A stretch of 11,749 bases of DNA from positions 1-11,749 of the forward strand of contig DASZLL010000079.1 in NCBI GenBank assembly GCA_035552395.1. The letters run 5' to 3'. The translations under genes were made by a program, and so were the position numbers. The stretch is from Bog-473 sp035552395 (lineage in GTDB: Bacteria; Actinomycetota; Acidimicrobiia; Acidimicrobiales; RAAP-2). Positions 7,145-11,749 of the stretch are shown here, one piece after another. Position 1 is the first letter of the stretch, and each line of letters starts with the position of its first letter. The notes beneath the pieces were generated by a model. The model saw nothing but the letters and a program-made list of their open reading frames with translations. It was not told the origin of the DNA and searched no databases.

Positions 7145-7621
7145 TCAGGGAGCGAAACGGCCGAAGCCCGAACGGTAGAACAGCAACGGGCTGCCCTCGC
7201 CGACCTCCATGGCCACCACGTGGCCGGTGACCAACTCGTGGTCGCCGCCGTCGAAGACGTCACCCAGCCGGCACTCCACCACGGCGAGCGAACCCTTGAG
7301 CACGGGGGATCCCGTGACACCCGGAGACCAGCCGACGCCGTCGAACTTGTCGCCGCCCGAGACGGCGAACGTGCGGCAGAGCGCCTCTTGGTGCTCCTCG
7401 AGAATGTTGACGCAGAACGCCCCTGCATCGCGGATACGCGGCCAACTGGTCGAGCTCCGCGCCGGGGCGAGGATCACCATCGGCGGGTCGAGCGAGAGCG
7501 CGGCGAACGACTGGCACGTGAAGCCGACGGGCTCGCCCTCCTCGAGCGCGGTGACGACCGTGATCCCGGAGGCGAAGTGACCGAGCACTTCACGGAACCG
7601 GGCCTGGTCCAGGCCCGACAC
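7145..7621 (-). CDS. Flavin reductase domain protein (HpaC-like, FMN-binding split barrel)
   Basis: Predicted NAD(P)H:flavin oxidoreductase that supplies reduced flavin to a partner oxygenase, 158 residues, normal for the family. Conserved parts run in order: FREVLGHFASGITVVTA (9-25), PVGFTCQSFAALSLDPPMVI (31-50), SSTSWPRIRDAGAFCVNIL (56-74), GDKFDGVGW (90-98), SPVLKGSLAVVECRL (105-119) and the GDH motif at 126-128 followed by LVTGHVVAME. GTG 7621 is 7 nt after the stop of the MBL gene and has only a weak AGG upstream, so translation is probably coupled. The natural partner is the luciferase-like monooxygenase two genes downstream. The partnership is an inference from context; the family assignment is firm. 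Confidence 0.92.
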   Translation of the reverse strand: MSGLDQARFREVLGHFASGITVVTALEEGEPVGFTCQSFAALSLDPPMVILAPARSSTSWPRIRDAGAFCVNILEEHQEALCRTFAVSGGDKFDGVGWSPGVTGSPVLKGSLAVVECRLGDVFDGGDHELVTGHVVAMEVGEGSPLLFYRSGFGRFAP

Positions 7622-7628
7622 GGACGAC

Positions 7629-8495
7629 CTATGCCTTGCCGAGGTCGATCGACTGTGACTCGTGGGCCGAGGACACGTCCTCGATGTTCTTCGCCTCGGG
7701 CAGCCGCCGCGCCTGGGTCAAGAGCCGGTCCAGCTCGCGGTCGGTGTGCGAGGGGTCGTGGTGCGACAACAGCAACCGCTTCACACCCGTCTCGGCGGCC
7801 ACGTGCACGGCATACGCCGCCGTCGAATGCCCCCAATCGGACTTGGCCGAGAACTCGTCGTCGGTGTACTGGCCGTCGTGGATCAGCAGATCCACGTCTT
7901 GGCAGAGCTCGAGCACGGCGTCGGGTATGGCCCGGCGGTCGAGCGGCGCCTGGTGGTCGGACATGTACGCGACCGAACGGCCCTCTGCCTCGATGCGGAA
8001 ACCGAGCGTCACCCCCGCGTGGGGGATGGGCCGCGCCATGACCTTGGCCGAGCCGATGGAGAAGTCTTCGGCGCCGACGTCGACCGTGATGAGCTCGCCG
8101 CGGAACTGCTCCATGTGGATCGGGAACACCGGCGGCTGCACGGCCGCGTGGAGCGCGTCCTTGAGCGTGCCCTTGGGCTGGGAAGGCCCGTACACCGTGA
8201 GGCGGGCACCCGGATCGTGCAACGGGGCGAAGAAGGGGATGCCCAAGATGTGGTCGAAATGGAGATGGGTCAGCAACGCGGTCGCGTGCAATGGCGTGCC
8301 GAGCGCCCGCACCTCCCTCTCCAGAGTGTCGCCGAGGGCGCGCAAACCAGTACCCAAGTCGACGATGAGCGGCTCGTCGCCCTCGATATCGATCACGAGG
8401 CACGAGGTGTTCCCCCCATACCGTCGGTAGCGATCCCCCGAGCACGGGCACGACCCCCGCACGCCGTAGAACGTGACGTTCACCAGCCTGACCAT
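7629..8495 (-). CDS. MBL-fold metallo-hydrolase
   Basis: Predicted zinc-dependent hydrolase of the metallo-beta-lactamase superfamily, 288 residues from the ATG at 8495. Metal-ligand motifs are THLHFDH (His77, His79, Asp81, His82), His159 (PIPHAGVTLGF), Asp180 (YMSD) and a C-terminal LSHHDPSH (His245/His246). IHDGQYTDDEF (205-215) and WGHST (221-225) are further features of this hydrolase group. The N-terminus VTFYGVRGSCPCSGDRYRRYGGNTSC is typical of a large uncharacterised branch near PhnP and RNase Z; the substrate is unknown. Start: ATG 8495 is the outer limit. GTG 8483 (giving VNVTFYGVRG, 284 residues) fits family N-termini better and has TATGGT 7 nt upstream, so it may be the true leaderless start. 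The gene heads the five-gene minus-strand run. Confidence 0.9.
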   Translation of the reverse strand: MVRLVNVTFYGVRGSCPCSGDRYRRYGGNTSCLVIDIEGDEPLIVDLGTGLRALGDTLEREVRALGTPLHATALLTHLHFDHILGIPFFAPLHDPGARLTVYGPSQPKGTLKDALHAAVQPPVFPIHMEQFRGELITVDVGAEDFSIGSAKVMARPIPHAGVTLGFRIEAEGRSVAYMSDHQAPLDRRAIPDAVLELCQDVDLLIHDGQYTDDEFSAKSDWGHSTAAYAVHVAAETGVKRLLLSHHDPSHTDRELDRLLTQARRLPEAKNIEDVSSAHESQSIDLGKA

Positions 8496-8496
8496 A
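8491..8496 (-). promoter_or_regulatory. Possible -10 element (TATGGT) for leaderless MBL mRNA from GTG 8483
   Basis: On the minus strand TATGGT ends 7 nt before the in-frame GTG at 8483. If real, the upstream ATG 8495 lies within the promoter and is not used. It abuts the palindrome at 8497-8509. Confidence 0.35.
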
Positions 8497-8509
8497 CCCC
8501 GCAGCGGGG
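8497..8509. repeat. Perfect 13-bp palindrome between divergent promoters (CCCCGCAGCGGGG)
   Basis: Six-bp arms, CCCCGC and GCGGGG, flank a single A. It occupies the middle of the 31-bp gap between the MBL and epoxide-hydrolase genes, between the -10 candidates at 8491-8496 (minus) and 8513-8518 (plus). The position suits an operator controlling both genes. A 1-nt loop makes an RNA hairpin role unlikely. Confidence 0.55.
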
Positions 8510-8512
8510 CGA

Positions 8513-8518
8513 TACGTT
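8513..8518 (+). promoter_or_regulatory. Possible -10 element (TACGTT) for leaderless epoxide hydrolase mRNA
   Basis: TACGTT ends 8 nt before ATG 8527. A weak -35-like CTGACC lies at 8488-8493 (19-bp spacer), overlapping the opposing -10 candidate. The start has no Shine-Dalgarno. Confidence 0.4.
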
Positions 8519-8526
8519 CTGTCGCC

Positions 8527-9402
8527 ATGGGACAACAGGAGATGATCACCGCCAATGGGCTGGAGTTTGCCTGCCTTACCGACGGCCCGCCGGACGGGCC
8601 GCTCGCCCTCTGCCTGCACGGCTTTCCCGACACGGCGCACACCTGGCGCTACCTCCTGCCCCAGCTCGCCGCGGCGGGGTTTCGGGCGGTGGCGCCGTTC
8701 CTGCGCGGCTACGCCCCCTCCCCCGTGCCACCCGATGGTCACTACCAGATCGGTGCCCTCACACGCGACGCCAACGCGCTGCACGAGTCGCTCGGGGGCA
8801 CGTCCGATGCCGTCCTCATCGGGCACGACTGGGGCGCGCTTGCCACGTACGGGGCGGTGGCCCATCAGCCCGACCGGTGGCGCCGCGCCGTCACCGCCGC
8901 CGTCCCCCCGACGCTTTCGATCGGCATGAACCTGCTCAGCTACGCGCAGCTCCAGAGCAGCTGGTACATGTTCTTCTTCCTCTCCGCGATGGCCGAGAGC
9001 GCGCTGCCCCTCGAGGATTACTCCTTTATCGACCATCTGTGGCAGGACTGGTCACCGGGTTACGACGGGGCCTGGGACGTCGCCAAGGTGAAGGAGTCGA
9101 TCGGTGACCCCGAACACATCGTCGCCGCCATCAGCTACTACCGCGCCATGTTCGACCCGACGCTGCAGGTTCCCGAGCTGGCCGACGAGCAAGCGGCGGC
9201 GCTCATGCCGACGCCGAAGCCGACGCTCTACCTCCACGGCCGCGACGATGGCTGCATGCTGCTCTCCTCGATCGGCTCGCCGCTGGACTTCCTGGCGGAG
9301 GGGTCCGAGATGGAGATCGTGGACGGCACGGGTCATTTCCTGCATGTGGAGCAGCCCGACGTCGTGAACCGGCGCATCATGGACTTCCTCGCGAAGTCCT
9401 GA
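8527..9402 (+). CDS. Alpha/beta hydrolase, epoxide hydrolase-like
   Basis: A 291-residue soluble alpha/beta hydrolase that probably opens epoxides to diols. The oxyanion motif is HGFPD (31-35). The nucleophile elbow is GHDWG with Asp101; an Asp here, not Ser, points to the epoxide hydrolase or haloalkane dehalogenase branch. The acid is Asp240 or Asp241 (LHGRDDGC) and the base His270 (GTGHFLHVEQPDVV). Lid tyrosines Tyr147 (SSWYMFFF) and Tyr204/205 (ISYYRAMF) match the pair that activates the epoxide oxygen, which favours epoxide hydrolase over dehalogenase. ATG 8527 lacks a ribosome binding site but has TACGTT 8 nt upstream; an in-frame GTG at 8473 would overlap the divergent MBL gene and is less likely. 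It is divergent from the MBL-flavin reductase-monooxygenase run and convergent with mutY, with 4 bp between stops. Confidence 0.9.
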   Translation: MGQQEMITANGLEFACLTDGPPDGPLALCLHGFPDTAHTWRYLLPQLAAAGFRAVAPFLRGYAPSPVPPDGHYQIGALTRDANALHESLGGTSDAVLIGHDWGALATYGAVAHQPDRWRRAVTAAVPPTLSIGMNLLSYAQLQSSWYMFFFLSAMAESALPLEDYSFIDHLWQDWSPGYDGAWDVAKVKESIGDPEHIVAAISYYRAMFDPTLQVPELADEQAAALMPTPKPTLYLHGRDDGCMLLSSIGSPLDFLAEGSEMEIVDGTGHFLHVEQPDVVNRRIMDFLAKS

Positions 9403-9406
9403 AGGT

Positions 9407-10249
9407 TCAGCGCAGCCGCAGCGCCTGTCCGGCGCCGCCGATCCAACGAGCGAAGCCCTCTTCCACCAGCGCCGCTGCGATGCGGTCGGCCCGGGCCACG
9501 TCATCGGGCCACCCGCACGCGCCGGCGATCGCACAGGCCTCGACGGCGCCGCCGCGCAGCGTCTCGAGCAGGCGTCCCCGTCCCTGCCGATCGGATCCGG
9601 CGAAGGCACTCTGGCGGCGCGCCGCTGGGCTGGCCCGCCACGGGTCGTCACCGCCCAGGCGCCGCCAGGCGCACTGCCGCTGCAGCGGGCAGCGCGCACA
9701 GTCGGGGCGGGCGGCCGTGCACACCGTCGCACCGAGGTCGAACATCGTCTGGTTGAACTCCCACGAACCGCCGCGGGGCACGAGGCGATCTCCCAGCGCG
9801 AAGGCGGCCGGGCCGGTCAGGCGCGCCCCGGCGACAGCGCGGGCGAGCACCCGCACGCCGTTGGTGTCGACGGCCGCCACGTCGTGGCCGAAGCCGAACG
9901 AACGCACCGCCCGCGCCGTATAGGGACCGACGCCGGGGAGGGCCCGCAATGCTGCCTCGTCACCCGGCACCAAGCCGCCGTGGCACTCGACGATGTCGGA
10001 CGCCGCCCGGTGCAGGTTGAGCCCGCGTCGGTTGTAGCCGAGCCCCGACCAGCGCCGCACCACCTCGGCCGAACCGGCGGAGGCGCACGCGGTGGGCGTG
10101 GGAAAGGCCTTGACGAACCGCTCGTAGTGCGGGACGACCCGGTCCACCTGAGTCTGCTGGAGCATGACCTCCGAGACAAGGATCCGCCAGGGGTCGCGGG
10201 TGCGGCGCCAGGGAAGGTCGCGCCGGTGCTGCGGCCCCCATTCGAGCAC
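9407..10249 (-). CDS. mutY: A/G-specific adenine DNA glycosylase MutY
   Basis: This base-excision repair enzyme removes A mispaired with 8-oxoG. The product has 280 residues. LVSEVMLQQTQVDRV (24-38) carries catalytic Glu27. The helix-hairpin-helix is LPGVGPYTARAV (104-115), and Asp128 lies in AVDTNGVRVL. The [4Fe-4S] cysteines are Cys177-X6-Cys184-X2-Cys187-X5-Cys193, the exact MutY/Nth spacing. The C-terminal NUDIX domain of E. coli MutY, which reads 8-oxoG, is missing; instead about 60 residues (RGRLLETLRGG...RADRIAAALVEEGFARW) resemble the short tail of actinobacterial MutY. GTG 10249 is the first possible start and has no ribosome binding site; DLPWRRTRDPW follows directly, so little is missing. 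The gene lies 46 nt after the MaoC-like gene on the same strand. Confidence 0.95.
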   Translation of the reverse strand: MLEWGPQHRRDLPWRRTRDPWRILVSEVMLQQTQVDRVVPHYERFVKAFPTPTACASAGSAEVVRRWSGLGYNRRGLNLHRAASDIVECHGGLVPGDEAALRALPGVGPYTARAVRSFGFGHDVAAVDTNGVRVLARAVAGARLTGPAAFALGDRLVPRGGSWEFNQTMFDLGATVCTAARPDCARCPLQRQCAWRRLGGDDPWRASPAARRQSAFAGSDRQGRGRLLETLRGGAVEACAIAGACGWPDDVARADRIAAALVEEGFARWIGGAGQALRLR

Positions 10250-10295
10250 GCGCCGGCGGAAACGACGCGCCCGGTCGGGTGCAAGCGCTGCTATC

Positions 10296-10808
10296 TCAGT
10301 CCCAGACGTCGTCGCCGTAGGGGAACTGGCGGGCCGGCGCGTGCGCCGTCTTCCAGACCATGAGCTTCCGGCGGAAGTAACAGACCTCTTCGCCGCGCTG
10401 GTTGAAGGCCTTCGTCTCCACCGTCACGATGCCGCGGTCGTCCTTCGACCTGGACGGCGTCGCCTCGAGCACCCTCGTCTCGGCATAAATGGTGTCGCCG
10501 TGGAACGTGGGGGAACGGTGCAGCAGCGACTCGACCTCGAGGTTGGCGATGCACGAGCCGCTCACGTCGGGGACGCTCATGCCCAGCGCGAGCGAATAGA
10601 CGAGGTTACCCACGACGACGTTCTTGCCCTGCACCGTCTCGTGCTCTGCGAACCACGCGTTGGTGTGGAGCGGGTGGTGGTTCATGGTGATCATGCAAAA
10701 CAGATGGTCGTCGTATTCGGTGATCGTCTTGCCCGGCCAGTGCCGGTAGATGTCCCCCGGGACGAAGTCCTCGAGGTAGCGGCCGAACGGCCGGTCATAG
10801 ACGGTCAC
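10296..10808 (-). CDS. MaoC-like (hot-dog fold) dehydratase/hydratase
   Basis: Predicted acyl-CoA hydratase-type protein of 170 residues. It has GRYLEDFVPGDIYRHWPGKTITE (9-31), then the hydratase-2-like motif FCMITMNHHPLHTNAWFA (37-54), and GNLVYSLALGMSVPDVSG (67-84) with VESLLHRSPTFHGDTI (92-107). In classical (R)-specific enoyl-CoA hydratases the motif has a catalytic Asp five residues before His. Here His48 is present but the Asp position is Asn43, as I recall for the mesaconyl-CoA hydratase-like branch. The substrate is unassigned. GTG 10808 overlaps the stop of the upstream DUF6941-like gene in a GTGA tetranucleotide, so the two are probably translationally coupled. Confidence 0.88.
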   Translation of the reverse strand: MTVYDRPFGRYLEDFVPGDIYRHWPGKTITEYDDHLFCMITMNHHPLHTNAWFAEHETVQGKNVVVGNLVYSLALGMSVPDVSGSCIANLEVESLLHRSPTFHGDTIYAETRVLEATPSRSKDDRGIVTVETKAFNQRGEEVCYFRRKLMVWKTAHAPARQFPYGDDVWD

Positions 10809-11242
10809 TCGTCGGCCTGCGGCTGACGCGGCCGCGTGGTGAAGCCGAGGGATGCGCCCGGCAGCGAGTCGCCGTCGATGGTGAGGCGCCAGGCGAACCG
10901 GGTGCCGGGTGCCAGCGGGATCGGCCCCAGGTTCACGGCGAGCGCGACGTCGATCGGCGAACCTTCGGGGATCCCCTGCGGTTGGCTCACCGTGAACTCG
11001 CCGCGCACCTCGACCGGTTGGGTCCCTTCGGCCGTCTCCATGAGGACCGGACGGCCGTCTGCGTCCTCCAAGAAGAGCTCCCAGTGGTGCGAAGTCTCGG
11101 CTTCGTGCCAGTCCACGTCGATCTTCAGCGCGACGGCCGAGGGCACGGGGTCCGGCCCCGTCATGCTCCATCCGCCGCCGAGGATGTAGAGCTTGCCGTC
11201 CGAAACTTGGGCTGCGTCGCAGAGCAACATCGTTACCTTCAC
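10805..11242 (-). CDS. DUF6941-like protein of unknown function
   Basis: A 145-residue soluble protein beginning MKVTMLLCDAAQVSDGKLYILGGGWS, a sequence I recognise as typical of DUF6941. It then appears to be an all-beta domain (VALKIDVDW, HHWELFLEDADGRPV, VRGEFTVSQP, IDVALAVNLGPIPLAPG, FAWRLTIDGDS) with a short polar C-terminal tail, RPRQPQADE. No catalytic motif, signal peptide or TM segment is seen, and the function is not known to me. GTG 11242 was chosen because it begins the conserved region and has TAACCT 8 nt upstream; ATG 11230 is an alternative. A longer in-frame extension to 11434 is low-complexity Arg/Ser/Pro and overlaps the divergent gene, so it was not used. Its stop overlaps the GTG of the MaoC-like gene. 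Confidence 0.8.
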   Translation of the reverse strand: MKVTMLLCDAAQVSDGKLYILGGGWSMTGPDPVPSAVALKIDVDWHEAETSHHWELFLEDADGRPVLMETAEGTQPVEVRGEFTVSQPQGIPEGSPIDVALAVNLGPIPLAPGTRFAWRLTIDGDSLPGASLGFTTRPRQPQADE

Positions 11243-11250
11243 GGGGGAGG

Positions 11251-11256
11251 AGGTTA
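11251..11256 (-). promoter_or_regulatory. Possible -10 element (TAACCT) for leaderless DUF6941-like mRNA
   Basis: On the minus strand TAACCT ends 8 nt before GTG 11242. The 8 nt between are pyrimidines only (CCTCCCCC), so there is no Shine-Dalgarno. No -35 was recognised. Confidence 0.4.
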
Positions 11257-11332
11257 CCGGTCCGGGCCGTTGCCGCCCGATGGCCGGACGGGACCACGGG
11301 CGGTCGCGGGCCGCCCGGTCGGTCCCGACTCC

Positions 11333-11338
11333 TAGAGT
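11333..11338 (+). promoter_or_regulatory. Possible -10 element (TAGAGT) upstream of the leader ORF and methyltransferase
   Basis: TAGAGT fits TANNNT and ends 8 nt before ATG 11347, the same geometry as at 8513-8518. No -35 was recognised. Confidence 0.35.
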
Positions 11339-11346
11339 GCTGGTCC

Positions 11347-11385
11347 ATGACGCCGTCGCGGGCTGTGGGGCGGTCCCAGCGGTGA
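11347..11385 (+). CDS. Possible 12-residue leader ORF overlapping the methyltransferase start
   Basis: The ATG at 11347 opens a 12-codon frame (MTPSRAVGRSQR) that stops at TGA 11383-11385. The stop overlaps the GTG start of the methyltransferase in the tetranucleotide GTGA. It also lies 8 nt after a TANNNT hexamer. This would suit a leaderless upstream ORF that couples translation to the methyltransferase. The peptide is too short for coding statistics and may be chance. Confidence 0.35.
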   Translation: MTPSRAVGRSQR

Positions 11386-11749
11386 GCGAGCTCATCGGGT
11401 TACGCGACGACGTGTACCGCCGGCCGCTGGCCACCGCGCTGGACCGGCTCGGGCTCGGCGCCGGCTGGCGCTGCGTCGACGTCGGCGCGGGCGGCGGTGA
11501 CGTGTCGGTCGCCTTGGCCGAGATGGTGGGGCGCGACGGTCGCGTCTACGCGGTGGACAGCGACCCCGCGACGCGCGACGAGGTGGCCCGGGCGGCGGCG
11601 GCCCACGCCCAAGTCATTGCCCTGACCCAGGCCGGCGAGGACCTGTTGCTGCCCGAGGAGGTCGACCTCGCCTTCTGCCGCTTCCTGCTCCTCCACGTGT
11701 TCGACCCCGCCGTGGTCGTCGCCAAGATGGCCGGCTCCGTTCGCCCGGG
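11382..11749 (+). CDS. Class I SAM-dependent methyltransferase, 3' end cut by the window edge
   Basis: 122 whole codons are visible before the window ends. WRCVDVGAGGGDVSVALAEMVG (about 32-53) is SAM-binding motif I, followed by VYAVDSDP (motif II, acidic residue contacting the ribose) and DLAFCRFLLLHVFDPAVVVAKM (motif IV/V region). It is a Rossmann-fold methyltransferase of the broad class that includes small-molecule and quinone methylases; the acceptor cannot be told. GTG 11382 gives MSELIGLRDDVYRRPLATALDRLG; an in-frame GTG at 11337 would add 15 residues. No clear Shine-Dalgarno precedes 11382, which fits coupling to the short frame at 11347-11385. It is divergent from the DUF6941-like gene across 139 bp. 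Confidence 0.85.
   Translation, partial: MSELIGLRDDVYRRPLATALDRLGLGAGWRCVDVGAGGGDVSVALAEMVGRDGRVYAVDSDPATRDEVARAAAAHAQVIALTQAGEDLLLPEEVDLAFCRFLLLHVFDPAVVVAKMAGSVRP

Noticed and set aside
8497..8509. The CCCCGCAGCGGGG palindrome as an intrinsic terminator
   Set aside because: It has a 1-nt loop and no T tract, and it lies between two divergent starts, where a terminator makes no sense.
7474..9036. A 520-codon minus-strand frame across the flavin reductase, MBL and epoxide hydrolase genes
   Set aside because: It runs through three well-supported genes in a wrong phase, and its Arg/Pro/Gly-rich translation is typical of GC shadows.
9407..10249. MutY truncated at the C-terminus
   Set aside because: The lack of a NUDIX domain is, as I recall, normal for short actinobacterial MutY proteins, and the tail present resembles theirs.
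11243..11434. N-terminal extension of the DUF6941-like protein up to 11434
   Set aside because: The extra residues are low-complexity Arg/Ser/Thr and overlap the divergent methyltransferase and its upstream region; the conserved family N-terminus begins at GTG 11242.
11400..11696. A 98-codon minus-strand frame at the right edge
   Set aside because: It is antisense to the SAM methyltransferase, whose motifs are clear on the plus strand.

Overview
The window is gene-dense, very GC-rich bacterial DNA with many GTG starts and short intergenic gaps. The gene set points to an actinobacterium, possibly of the Acidimicrobiia type: an actinobacterial SufB, MutY without a NUDIX domain, oligopeptidase B, a luciferase-like monooxygenase with a separate flavin reductase, and a DUF6941-like protein. 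The taxon is an inference from gene content, not a measurement.

Layout. (1) 1-1898, minus: the 5' part of sufB, interrupted in frame by a complete 383-residue intein with a LAGLIDADG homing endonuclease domain. (2) 2024-4210, plus: oligopeptidase B (S9A serine peptidase), divergent from sufB. (3) 4212-8495, minus: a five-gene run in the order metallo-beta-lactamase-fold hydrolase, flavin reductase, RmlC-like cupin, luciferase-like flavin monooxygenase, and a two-TM membrane protein with a RodZ-type DUF4115-like extracytoplasmic domain. (4) 8527-9402, plus: an epoxide-hydrolase-like alpha/beta hydrolase, divergent from the MBL gene across only 31 bp. (5) 9407-11242, minus: mutY, a MaoC-like hydratase and a DUF6941-like gene; the last two overlap by GTGA. 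(6) 11382-11749, plus: the start of a class I SAM methyltransferase that runs off the window, preceded by a possible 12-residue leader ORF.

Working together. The flavin reductase and luciferase-like enzyme have the composition of a two-component FMNH2-dependent monooxygenase. The RmlC-like protein lies between them, and the epoxide hydrolase and MBL hydrolase lie next door, so a small oxidative catabolic or tailoring module is plausible but unproven. SufB (Fe-S assembly) and MutY (a [4Fe-4S] enzyme) are ordinary housekeeping genes.

Regulation. Five starts have a TANNNT -10-like hexamer ending 7-8 nt before the start codon and no Shine-Dalgarno sequence, which is the geometry of leaderless actinobacterial transcripts. 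Four operon-internal or SD-bearing starts lack it. In the MBL/epoxide hydrolase divergent gap a perfect 13-bp palindrome lies between the two back-to-back -10 candidates. No tRNA, rRNA, CRISPR, IS element or convincing intrinsic terminator was seen, and no gene-free stretch exceeds about 140 bp.
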